Shown here: positions 1-6,541 of the stretch, in pieces
How positions within the stretch are numbered: position 1 is the first letter of the stretch
Layout of the letters: each line of letters begins with the position of its first letter
NCBI GenBank assembly: GCA_937981945.1
Contig: CALJNJ010000245.1
Location: 1 to 8,342, forward strand
Reading direction: 5' to 3'
From: an uncultured Caulobacterales bacterium
GTDB taxonomy: Bacteria; Pseudomonadota; Alphaproteobacteria; Caulobacterales; Maricaulaceae
DNA: 8,342 nucleotides
Made by a program: the position numbers and the translations under genes
Notes under the pieces: generated by a model
What the model was told of the DNA's origin: nothing
Database searches by the model: none
Seen by the model: the letters and a program-made list of their open reading frames with translations, nothing else

Positions 1-959
1 GCGTAGGCTTTGGCGCCATTGGCCATGATGTACGGCACACTGGCAAGGGTCAGTACATTGTTCACAATCGTCGGCTTGTTAAAGAGCCCTGAGATCGCGG
101 GGATTGGCGGTTTAACTTTCACTTCCCCGCGTTTGCCCTCAATACTTTCGAGCATGGAGCTTTCTTCGCCGCAAATATAAGCGCCTGCACCGACCCGGAT
201 TTTCAAATCAAACCTTGGACTCCCGTCATCATTGCGACCGAAAAGGTCCGCCTTGTCCCAAATTTCGATAGCCTTTCGCATGGTTCGAATGGCGTGAGGG
301 TATTCAGAACGGATGTAAATATAGCCCGTATCCGCGCCAATTCCGAGCGCGCCGATAACCATGCCTTCGATCAGAGAAAACGGATCGCCTTCCATGAGCA
401 TACGATCAGCAAAAGTTCCGCTATCGCCTTCATCGGCATTGGCGCAGAGATATTTTTGCGCCTCTTCCTGAGCCAGAGCCGTTTGCCATTTGATACCCGT
501 GGGGAAGCCTGCGCCGCCGCGGCCACGCAGGCCGGATTCTTTGACTTCATCAACGATATTTTGCGCGCCTATTTTCAGAGCTTGCTCGAGTCCTTTCACG
601 CCGCCATGGGCCTTGTAATCGTCCAGGCTCAGCGGGTCGATGACACCAACGCGTACAAAGGTCAGCCGCTCCTGGTTTTTCAGATAATCAATGTCTTCGG
701 TCAGACCATGACAAAGAGCGTGATCCTTGCCGTCGAGCATGCCGCCTTTAACGAGGTCCGCCACATCGCCCGCGCTAACCGGGCCGTAAGCGATACGGCC
801 TTTATCGGTTTCCACTTCTACCATGGGCTCGAGCCACAACATGCCGCGGGAGCCGTTGCGGATGATCTCAGCGTCCGGCGCTGCTTTAGCAATAGCTGCG
901 GCTACTTCATCAGCGCCCATAGAAAGGGCCGCCGCGTCACAAGGGACATAAATCTTCAT
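1..959 (-). CDS. fdsB: NAD-dependent formate dehydrogenase, beta (NADH/FMN-binding, NuoF-like) subunit, 3'-truncated by the window
   Basis: This is the diaphorase subunit of cytoplasmic molybdenum formate dehydrogenase (formate + NAD+ to CO2 + NADH). It carries FMN and the NAD(H) site and receives electrons from the catalytic subunit. Reading leftward from the ATG at 959, the frame is open for 319 codons to the window edge. The first ~120 residues look like the thioredoxin-like N-terminal extension of FdsB proteins and lack the ferredoxin cysteine set. NuoF signatures follow: glycine-rich GRGGAGFPTG at about residues 146-155, NADEGDSGTFADR at 174-186, and GAYICGEES at 259-267. The C-terminal [4Fe-4S] cysteines lie outside the window. 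The start codon shares one base with the fdsG stop (TGATG), so the two genes are translationally coupled. The N-terminal extension and the fdsG-fdsB order favour formate dehydrogenase over complex I NuoF. fdsA and accessory genes are expected off the left edge. Confidence 0.88.
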   Translation of the reverse strand, partial: MKIYVPCDAAALSMGADEVAAAIAKAAPDAEIIRNGSRGMLWLEPMVEVETDKGRIAYGPVSAGDVADLVKGGMLDGKDHALCHGLTEDIDYLKNQERLTFVRVGVIDPLSLDDYKAHGGVKGLEQALKIGAQNIVDEVKESGLRGRGGAGFPTGIKWQTALAQEEAQKYLCANADEGDSGTFADRMLMEGDPFSLIEGMVIGALGIGADTGYIYIRSEYPHAIRTMRKAIEIWDKADLFGRNDDGSPRFDLKIRVGAGAYICGEESSMLESIEGKRGEVKVKPPIPAISGLFNKPTIVNNVLTLASVPYIMANGAKAY

Positions 960-1435
960 CAGTCGTCTCCCTTGTGCTTGTTTGAGATGGTTTTCAAACG
1001 AGCCATATCCACACGGCCATAAAGCTGATCATCAATCATAACGGCAGGACCAAGCGCGCAATTGCCCAAGCAATAAGTTGCCTCGAGTTTGATCGCGACG
1101 GCTTTGTCATCCATTTTGGTTTTGAAATGTGTTTCAGCCTCTGCAATTAATTCGTTGGCGCCTACAGCCTGACAGGCTTCGGCGCGGCAAATTTTTATGG
1201 TCTGTTTGGCGCCCTTTTCCTTTTTGAAATCGTGGTAAAAAGTGACGACACCATGGATCTCAGCCCGTGAAATATTCAAGGAATTTGCAATAGTTCGTAG
1301 CGCCTCATCAGTTAGATAACCATTGGCGGCCTGAACTTCGTGCAGGACTTCCAAAAGCTCGTCTGGCTTGTCGCCATGAGCTTTGCATATCTCCCGAGCT
1401 CTGGAATCTTCAATCGTATTTAACAAAGTGGCCAT
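959..1435 (-). CDS. fdsG: NAD-dependent formate dehydrogenase, gamma ([2Fe-2S], NuoE-like) subunit
   Basis: A 158-residue small iron-sulfur subunit that partners FdsB in the NAD+-reducing module of soluble formate dehydrogenase. The N-terminal helical part (residues 1-75) ends with the family motif HGVVTFYHDF (61-70). The thioredoxin-like half follows, with the four [2Fe-2S] ligands C83, C88, C122 and C126 in the canonical C-x4-C ... C-x3-C arrangement (ICRAEACQAVGA and CLGNCALGP). Length matches FdsG and is near the usual NuoE length. The ATG at 1435 is well supported by a GAGGAG Shine-Dalgarno five bases upstream (1441-1446). The gene ends in a one-base overlap with fdsB. A HoxE or NuoE identity is possible from the family alone, but the downstream FdsB-type partner and the demethylation neighbourhood favour formate oxidation. 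That role would recover NADH from formate produced when methyl groups pass through the folate pool. Confidence 0.88.
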   Translation of the reverse strand: MATLLNTIEDSRAREICKAHGDKPDELLEVLHEVQAANGYLTDEALRTIANSLNISRAEIHGVVTFYHDFKKEKGAKQTIKICRAEACQAVGANELIAEAETHFKTKMDDKAVAIKLEATYCLGNCALGPAVMIDDQLYGRVDMARLKTISNKHKGDD

Positions 1436-1502
1436 TGTTTCTCCTCGAAACGGCTATTGCTTTGTTTGGCTTTGCGGCTCTTTTACAGCGCGTTCAAGCC
1501 AT

Positions 1503-1521
1503 AACACATTGTATAAGTGTT
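1503..1521. promoter_or_regulatory. Inverted repeat overlapping a -10-like element upstream of fdsG
   Basis: In the 116-bp gap between the oxygenase stop and fdsG there is a perfect 5-bp inverted repeat, AACAC (1503-1507) with GTGTT (1517-1521), separated by 9 bases. On the minus strand the spacer contains TATACAAT (1508-1515), a reasonable -10 element for fdsG, about 75 bp before its start. I see no good -35 element at the right distance. The dyad could be an operator for a separately controlled fds promoter, but 5-bp arms are short enough to arise by chance. Confidence 0.3.
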
Positions 1522-1551
1522 CGCTATACTGACCATGTTGATCTGATATGG

Positions 1552-2679
1552 CTAAACTGAAAGCTGCCGAGCAACCCATTTATGAAATTTATGGGTTGGC
1601 CCATCCATAACAGGCGAAAATTTGCCGCCGTCAAAATACATTCCATGCCGACCTTTTTGCATGCCCTCAACAACTCCGACATCTTCAGCGAACACGTCGC
1701 GCCAGATCCGGGCATTCTCCTTCAGCATTTCCCCGCGATCGTCACGGTCGATATTCTCATCAGCATAAAACAACGCCACACGCTCCAGCGTCACCTCAGG
1801 TCCTTGCGGCATCAAGAGCATAGCGAATGAATGGTCCCTATGAATACCCAAAAGGACATTTGGGAAAAACGCCACATATTCAGCTTGTTTGTCCCATACG
1901 TCTTTAAGATTGGAGAAGTCAGAAAATTTTTCTCCGCTCTCACTGACTAATTGCCTGTAATTGCGGCTGCCTTGGCCGGCAAAACTTTCATCTTCGATAT
2001 GATAATGTACGTCGATAGGCGAGATTTCATTCAACTCGGGATGTATCCACGGCAGATGATAAGACTCGCAATAATTTTCCACGGCAAGCTTCCAATTTGT
2101 ATCCAGCGTCATATCAAACCGGCTGTCGGATCCTCCCAAATAATAAGGCTGATCAAATTCAGCCCATCTCTGCAATAAATCAGAATGTGCTTTCTCAAAA
2201 TTCGGCGCGGCGCCTGACACATTGATAAAGACTACGCCTTGCCACACATGGCTTCGAATCTCATGCAAACTTAAATCATTCGGGCAAATATTGTCATGCT
2301 CATCAACGCCAACACCGCCGACATAAGGCGTCCGAACTAAGTTTCCGTCATAGTCATAGCTCCAGCTATGATAGGGGCAACGAATGGGACCTCTTAAATG
2401 ACCGGGCTTATCGACTAAAATCATCCCGCGGTGCCGACAGACATTTTGAAATACCTTTAGCTCGCCCTCTTTGTTTCGGACCAGCAAAAGCGGCATGCCG
2501 AGAAAATCAATGGGACAAACGTCGCCGGGATTGGGGGCATCACTTATGAACCCTGCAGCAGACCAATTGGGGAAAAATACTTTGTCACGCTCAAGTGCGT
2601 AATGTTCCGCCGAAATATAGCAGGCATTGGGCAAGCCACGGGCTTGCTCAATCGGTTTCAAAACTGTTTCCAGATCCAT
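1552..2679 (-). CDS. Rieske non-heme iron oxygenase alpha subunit, probable quaternary-ammonium (glycine betaine/carnitine/stachydrine-type) demethylase
   Basis: A 375-residue ring-hydroxylating-type oxygenase. The Rieske [2Fe-2S] site is complete: C81-x-H83, 17 residues, then C101-x2-H104 (NVCRHRG ... RCPYHSWSYDYDG). The mononuclear iron site is also visible: NWKLAVENYCESYHLPWIHPEL at 195-216 supplies H208 and H213, and D333 in AEDVGVVEGMQKG is the probable third ligand. The residue three before H208, which bridges the two metal centres, is glutamate (E205) rather than the aspartate usual in aromatic dioxygenases. Bridging glutamate is a trait of quaternary-amine oxygenases such as CntA. With sarcosine oxidase and formate dehydrogenase nearby, N-demethylation of a betaine with release of formaldehyde is the likely role; the exact substrate is not fixed by sequence. 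A strong GGGGAGG ribosome site lies four bases before the ATG. No ferredoxin reductase partner is present in the window. The gene follows lysR on the same strand after ~110 bp. Confidence 0.82.
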   Translation of the reverse strand: MDLETVLKPIEQARGLPNACYISAEHYALERDKVFFPNWSAAGFISDAPNPGDVCPIDFLGMPLLLVRNKEGELKVFQNVCRHRGMILVDKPGHLRGPIRCPYHSWSYDYDGNLVRTPYVGGVGVDEHDNICPNDLSLHEIRSHVWQGVVFINVSGAAPNFEKAHSDLLQRWAEFDQPYYLGGSDSRFDMTLDTNWKLAVENYCESYHLPWIHPELNEISPIDVHYHIEDESFAGQGSRNYRQLVSESGEKFSDFSNLKDVWDKQAEYVAFFPNVLLGIHRDHSFAMLLMPQGPEVTLERVALFYADENIDRDDRGEMLKENARIWRDVFAEDVGVVEGMQKGRHGMYFDGGKFSPVMDGPTHKFHKWVARQLSV

Positions 2680-2789
2680 ATGTCCTCCCCAGACTCCTCC
2701 TCAATAGTATGAGATCAGGGTGATTCAAACATTTTTATAAATCTATTAGCGCTTGTTTTTTGTTCTTATTAGGCAAAATAATTAAAGCG
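2680..2789 (-). promoter_or_regulatory. AT-rich intergenic region upstream of the Rieske oxygenase gene, with two direct TATTAG repeats
   Basis: The 110 bp between the lysR stop and the oxygenase start are AT-rich and non-coding. Two direct octamers, TATTAGCG (2744-2751) and TATTAGGC (2767-2774), lie 23 bp apart start to start. The palindrome AGCGCT also occurs twice, at 2748-2753 and at 2786-2791, where it overlaps the lysR stop codon. On the minus strand a TATAAA-like -10 element lies around 2735-2740, without a convincing -35 element. The arrangement suggests a regulated promoter for the oxygenase gene separate from lysR. No GC-rich hairpin followed by a T tract, which would terminate lysR, was found. 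Confidence 0.35.
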
Positions 2790-3764
2790 CTAGAGCTCTT
2801 CATCTTCCCATTTAAACAAGTCTTCCAGCCATGGGTATTTGTCATAAAGTACCGGAACGCAATCATTCTTCAAAATGTTGCGGGCTTCCTTCGCCAGTTC
2901 CTGCGGAATTTCGCCCAGGGAACCTTCACGGGATAAAAGATCAAATTGCCGGCTAAATGCACCTTTTGATATTTGTTTGATTTGGATATGTTCCAGAATA
3001 TCCGGCTTCTCCAGCAAACATAATGGGGTTGTAACCCCCCATCCCATTCCACGGGCAACGGCCGTCGCTTGAGCAGGGGCCCGGTCAAATTCTGCTACGT
3101 CCGGAAACTTAACCCGCAAACGATTGAGCTGCCGTTCAATCCGTAAGCCCATGGCTGATCGCAAAGAAATGCGCAAAAATGGAAGATCCTCTTTTATGCC
3201 GGTGTGAAGATCCATATCGCCTTTGTAATCCTTTGGAAAAATCAGCACATATGGCTCCTGGAAAACGCGATGGCGCTCAACGCCTGCTATGTCTTCCATG
3301 ACATTGCTTCCGGTAAAAACGATATCGATATTGTGAGCCAAAAAATCTGCTCTGTGAAACGGCGACAGACCACTCCAAAAGCGCCAATATCCGCTCAATT
3401 CATTGAGTTTGACGTAGAGTAGAGGACCAAGCGATGCGGCGAGACTGTCAGTCATGGCGACCGTCAATGATGCCAGCCGGCGACGTTCCTGTGTCTGGGT
3501 TTCGCGAAGGGCTTCTTTAGTATCTTTCAGAATTTGGCGGACGCGTTCGAGCAAAATCCGTCCTGCTGTAGTCAGAACAATAGGGCGAACGGAACGATCA
3601 AATAATTTGACGCCAATTCCGTCCTCCAAACCCGCGATAATTTGCGACACGGCTGATTGGGTCATCCTCAAAACTTTGGCGCTTTGCGTCATACCGCCCT
3701 GCTCGGCGGTTACAACAAAAACTTCCAATGAACGAAGATCAAAATGATTTGGTATTTTATTCAT
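2790..3764 (-). CDS. LysR-family transcriptional regulator
   Basis: About 324 residues, the usual LysR length. The winged helix-turn-helix is at residues 8-60 (FDLRSLEVFVVTAEQGGMTQSAK, then VLRMTQSAVSQIIAGLEDGIGVKLFDR), including the conserved A-x-x-L-x-x-TQSAVSQ-I-x-x-LE pattern. A linker helix (~62-95) and a periplasmic-binding-protein-like effector domain follow. The predicted start is the ATG at 3764. A GTG at 3773 would add three residues, but the AAGGA ribosome site then sits only one or two bases from it, while it is about ten bases from the ATG. The gene lies upstream of, and on the same strand as, the Rieske oxygenase gene, and is divergent from the dmdA homologue. This is the classical LysR position for controlling a neighbouring catabolic gene. 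The effector cannot be deduced; a betaine, DMSP or a downstream metabolite would fit the context. Confidence 0.9.
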   Translation of the reverse strand: MNKIPNHFDLRSLEVFVVTAEQGGMTQSAKVLRMTQSAVSQIIAGLEDGIGVKLFDRSVRPIVLTTAGRILLERVRQILKDTKEALRETQTQERRRLASLTVAMTDSLAASLGPLLYVKLNELSGYWRFWSGLSPFHRADFLAHNIDIVFTGSNVMEDIAGVERHRVFQEPYVLIFPKDYKGDMDLHTGIKEDLPFLRISLRSAMGLRIERQLNRLRVKFPDVAEFDRAPAQATAVARGMGWGVTTPLCLLEKPDILEHIQIKQISKGAFSRQFDLLSREGSLGEIPQELAKEARNILKNDCVPVLYDKYPWLEDLFKWEDEEL

Positions 3765-4001
3765 GGGGGGCACTTCCTTGAAATATTAGCCGTGCTTATC
3801 ATAACATTTTCGCATTGAAAACACACATATACCGCTAATACCATTAAAATTACTGATGCCATAGGTTGAGCAAAATTGACCGTTTGGGACAACATCGTCG
3901 ACTCTTATCATCCCTATTAGGCCCTAACTCTTGGCAAAATTCTCTCCCGGAATATTATGGCATATCACCTGCCCCTACTCGGGTTAGTTCCGGAAGGTTT
4001 T
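3765..4001. promoter_or_regulatory. Divergent intergenic region between lysR and the dmdA homologue
   Basis: These ~237 bp hold the promoters of two divergent genes and no credible ORF of their own. TATTAG octamers occur at 3784-3791 (TATTAGCC, plus), 3833-3840 (TATTAGCG read on the minus strand) and 3915-3922 (TATTAGGC, plus). The middle one overlaps a TAAT-ACC-ATTA dyad at 3836-3846. On the minus strand TATGAT (rc of about 3798-3803) is a plausible lysR -10 element. On the plus strand TTGACC at 3876-3881 resembles a -35 element, but no good -10 follows at 16-18 bp. A LysR operator somewhere here is expected from the gene layout, but I cannot place it firmly. Confidence 0.4.
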
Positions 4002-5123
4002 ATGTCCCAAGCTCCTTTTCTCTCAGTTAGCCGCCGCACCCGCTCGACGCCGTTTACCCGGAGAGTCGAAGATAATGGAGTCTCCGCCTATACAGTTTAC
4101 AATCACATGCTCTTGCCAACTGTCTTTGAATCCGTAGTGGCTGATTATCACCACCTTAAAAAACACGTACAAATTTGGGATGTAGCTTGCGAACGTCAGG
4201 TCGAAGTTCGGGGTCCGGATGCCGCGGAGCTTTTACAATTAGTAACGCCAAGAAGCCTGACAAAAATGCAGGATGATCAATGCTATTACATCCCTATGGT
4301 CAATGAGTATGGCGGCATGCTGAACGATCCTGTCGCAGTAAGACTGTCGGAAGATCGGTTTTGGGTATCCCTGGCAGATTCTGATATGAAATATTGGCTT
4401 TCGGGTCTGGCCATTGGCAAAGGTCTGAATGTGGATGTATTTGAGCCCGATGTATCACCTCTTGGAGTTCAAGGACCAAAATCCGATGACTTAATGGCGG
4501 ACCTTGTCGGAGATGATATCCGAAGTCTCGGTTTCTTTCGGCACCGACAATATAATATTGGCGGGAAAGACTATCTGATTGCCCGCTCAGGCTGGTCCAA
4601 ACAAGGTGGATTTGAAATTTATTTGGACGGCAGTGAAAACGGCGAGAAAGTCTGGGACATTCTCTTCGAAGCCGGTGAAAAATACAATGTACGTGCAGGC
4701 TGTCCCAACGGCATTGAACGAATAGAGGGCGGGCTCTTATCTCATGGTAATGACATGACGGAAGAGAACACGCCGTTAGAATGCGGACTTGGCAAATACT
4801 GCCACACAAGCGCTATGAAAATCTGCATCGGCGGCGACAAATTAAGAGCAGAAAAGAAAAACGGCCCCAAGCAAATCATAAGAGGGCTTACTTTGGACGG
4901 TGATCATGTCCCGGGCTGTACTGCCCCTTGGCCTTTGCGAAATGAAACCGGACAAAAAGTCGGACAAATTACAGGCGCAGCCTGGTCTCCGGATTTTAAC
5001 AAAAACATTGCCATCGGCATGGTCGATAAGAACCATTGGGACTTTGGGACAAGCTTGACCGCCGAGGCACCCGATGGACAACGTTCGGCTATTGTTGGTC
5101 CCATACCGTTTGAGACAGTTTAA
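4002..5123 (+). CDS. dmdA: Dimethylsulfoniopropionate (DMSP) demethylase homologue, GcvT family
   Basis: DmdA transfers a methyl group from DMSP to tetrahydrofolate, giving methylmercaptopropionate and 5-methyl-THF in the cytoplasm. The 373-residue product matches remembered DmdA sequences closely from its start: SVSRRTRSTPFTRRVE (8-23), AYTVYNHMLLPTVFES (29-44), HVQIWDVACERQVEV (55-69), EPDVSPLGVQGPKS (148-161), ARSGWSKQGGFEIY (194-207) and CPNGIERIEGGLLSHGNDMT (234-253). Length fits DmdA (about 365-370 residues). I chose the ATG at 4002 because GGAAGG lies four bases before it and DmdA proteins begin just before the SRR-RTPF motif; an upstream ATG at 3957 would add 15 unmatched residues. 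No dmdB, dmdC, dmdD or acuI is in view. Related GcvT-like paralogues without DMSP activity exist, so the substrate rests on similarity, not on proof. The gene probably forms an operon with the next one. Confidence 0.78.
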   Translation: MSQAPFLSVSRRTRSTPFTRRVEDNGVSAYTVYNHMLLPTVFESVVADYHHLKKHVQIWDVACERQVEVRGPDAAELLQLVTPRSLTKMQDDQCYYIPMVNEYGGMLNDPVAVRLSEDRFWVSLADSDMKYWLSGLAIGKGLNVDVFEPDVSPLGVQGPKSDDLMADLVGDDIRSLGFFRHRQYNIGGKDYLIARSGWSKQGGFEIYLDGSENGEKVWDILFEAGEKYNVRAGCPNGIERIEGGLLSHGNDMTEENTPLECGLGKYCHTSAMKICIGGDKLRAEKKNGPKQIIRGLTLDGDHVPGCTAPWPLRNETGQKVGQITGAAWSPDFNKNIAIGMVDKNHWDFGTSLTAEAPDGQRSAIVGPIPFETV

Positions 5124-5160
5124 TTTTCGCACTCCCTTTTAATCTGATAGTGTGGGCCCC

Positions 5161-5988
5161 ATGCAGAAAAAGCAAATGCCCGATTTCACGACAAACAGAG
5201 TCTTCAAAGAAGACGGCACATTTGAATTTCAATGTTCTCATGATTTAAACATCTGGCCTTGGCTGGCGCTTCACCCGCACGACCCCATTTATCTTCAAAC
5301 CATGAATTTTTGGACCCCTTTTGAAGCGGGGATCGCGCGCGGCGAATATACGCCTGAAAAATGGACTGCGCTGACGGAAACACGTTGGGAATTGGGTACA
5401 TCGAATGTCGGGAAACCGGTACGCGGCGTAGCCGCGCCTGTCGACGAAAACAATATCGGATACAATATCAGCTTATATGACGATACGAACAAATTGGTCT
5501 ACAAGTTGACGGGAAAAGGGGTCATATTTCAAAACCGGGATTTCAGTGCGTGGCGGCAATCTTCAAAAGATAAAATGGCGGCCCTGACCATGTCTGAGAA
5601 TTTTGAATATGCGCCGTATGAGTTAACAGGCGCAGCCACTCAATCTCAAAGTTTTATCTCTCGACTGACAGACGGAAAGTCAGCTCAAGCTTTAGTCACA
5701 ACGGAAAATGGTTTTCTCCCCGAACACCCTTATCTCTCAGGCTCGGGCGATCACGTTAACGCCACACACCTTCATGTAATAGGTGATCAATTTACAGTAA
5801 TGCTCGAGGGCGGACGAACATTCACGTCACCTTCCGGCACCATGACATTTAACCGATATGTTGAGCTCAATTATCCAATCGAGATTAAGACCAATCATAA
5901 AGCTGACGGTTTCATCGATTTATCATTTTACCAAGCCGGCAAGCTCTGTGCCGGTATGTCTTTTGGCTACGAAATCAACGAGACTTGA
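5161..5988 (+). CDS. Protein of unknown function, possibly a double hot-dog (MaoC hydratase/thioesterase-like) enzyme, co-transcribed with dmdA
   Basis: A 275-residue soluble protein that I do not recognise. There is no signal peptide or membrane segment. The C-terminal half looks like a hot-dog domain: YLSGSGDHVNATHLHVIGDQ at 191-210 resembles the MaoC-type hydratase pattern (Y-x-SGD-x-N-x-x-H), with D197, N200, H203 and H205 as possible active-site residues, followed by alternating strands to about residue 272. The N-terminal half is rich in aromatics (WPWLALHPHDP, FWTPFEAG) and contains a strand-rich section (VGKPVRGVAAPV to LTGKGVIFQNRDFSAWR) that could be a second copy of the fold. The gap behind dmdA is 37 bp and shows no terminator, so the two genes are probably one operon. 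A CoA-ester hydratase or thioesterase in DMSP/methylmercaptopropionate breakdown is a guess from context. The start is uncertain: no clear ribosome site is seen, and a GTG at 5152 or an ATG at 5176 is possible. Confidence 0.7.
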   Translation: MQKKQMPDFTTNRVFKEDGTFEFQCSHDLNIWPWLALHPHDPIYLQTMNFWTPFEAGIARGEYTPEKWTALTETRWELGTSNVGKPVRGVAAPVDENNIGYNISLYDDTNKLVYKLTGKGVIFQNRDFSAWRQSSKDKMAALTMSENFEYAPYELTGAATQSQSFISRLTDGKSAQALVTTENGFLPEHPYLSGSGDHVNATHLHVIGDQFTVMLEGGRTFTSPSGTMTFNRYVELNYPIEIKTNHKADGFIDLSFYQAGKLCAGMSFGYEINET

Positions 5989-6541
5989 TCGCTTTGGCAT
6001 GAGCTTCGACCAATCCGAGCATATAGGGTGCAAAAGAGCGCCAGCACTCCATGACAAAAGTATTTTCAGAAGTTCGGTAAAGCATAATGGGCGCGCTTTC
6101 AAAAACGGTGCGCGTGCATTTCCCTATTGGAAAAGCCATGAGCGATAAATCCAGAGGGCAACCCACATTGACAGTCTCCGCTGCCGCCGGGCCCGATAAA
6201 ATCAACGCGACATTACGATGAGATATATCCGTGACACTCATGATATATTTGCCCGATAGCTTCAGAGCTTTGCCGTAAAGTTTTGAGTGTTTATCTTTAT
6301 CTGCAATCACGATCCATTCGTCAGGGCCTAAACAGGCTACCATGGCCTCTGCTTTGTTTGAAGTTGCGCCGATTTTAACGGGCAATGTCAAACCAAGTTC
6401 TTTCCCGATCGCCGCGCGATCTGAAGACTTTACTCTAAGCGACAGACGAAGTTTTTCTTCCGCAACAACCGCAATTACCGCTCCGGATTGCAGGACATCG
6501 GGGATCTCAATACCCGTAATATATTGGGGATCAAACGACAT
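5975..6541 (-). CDS. soxG: Sarcosine oxidase, gamma subunit
   Basis: SoxG is the small structural subunit of heterotetrameric sarcosine oxidase (SoxABDG), which oxidises sarcosine to glycine, producing H2O2 and 5,10-methylene-THF when folate is present. The 188-residue product carries the family signatures CLGPDEWIVIAD (70-81), VTDISHRNVALILSGPAAAE (103-122), GCPLDLSLMAFPIGKCTRT (127-145) and CWRSFAPYMLGLVEAHA (166-182). The ATG at 6541 is preferred over those at 6583 or 6565: it is preceded by AAGGGGAG at good spacing and gives the usual 11-base overlap with the soxA end, whereas the longer forms would add residues with no family match. It is the last gene of the sox operon. Its 3' end overlaps the end of the plus-strand gene by 14 bp, leaving no room for a dedicated terminator between them. 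Confidence 0.92.
   Translation of the reverse strand: MSFDPQYITGIEIPDVLQSGAVIAVVAEEKLRLSLRVKSSDRAAIGKELGLTLPVKIGATSNKAEAMVACLGPDEWIVIADKDKHSKLYGKALKLSGKYIMSVTDISHRNVALILSGPAAAETVNVGCPLDLSLMAFPIGKCTRTVFESAPIMLYRTSENTFVMECWRSFAPYMLGLVEAHAKAIKSR

Noticed and set aside
1..959. Complex I NuoF instead of formate dehydrogenase beta
   Set aside because: The thioredoxin-like N-terminal extension, the gene order with a NuoE-like partner directly upstream and the C1 neighbourhood fit FdsB better. The missing C-terminus and the off-window fdsA would settle it.
294..1022. Long plus-strand open frame of 242 codons
   Set aside because: It is a shadow on the opposite strand of fdsB and the end of fdsG, whose conserved motifs are clear, and its own product resembles no family I know.
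1572..1604. CCCAT / ATGGG / CCCAT series that can form either of two hairpins (8-bp stem 1572-1579 with 1591-1598, or 5-bp stem 1591-1595 with 1600-1604), suggesting a terminator or attenuator
   Set aside because: It lies inside the coding end of the Rieske gene, is AT-rich, and is not followed by a T tract on the transcribed strand. The repeats are explained as well by the encoded residues around HKFHKWVARQ.
3876..3908. TTGACC with downstream TTATCA as a sigma-70 promoter for dmdA
   Set aside because: The spacing is about 23 bp, too long for a standard promoter, so I did not list it as a defined promoter.
4300..4809. Minus-strand open frame of 169 codons within dmdA
   Set aside because: It is a shadow of dmdA: the product is rich in Arg, His, Cys and Ser with no domain pattern, and there is no promoter or ribosome site.
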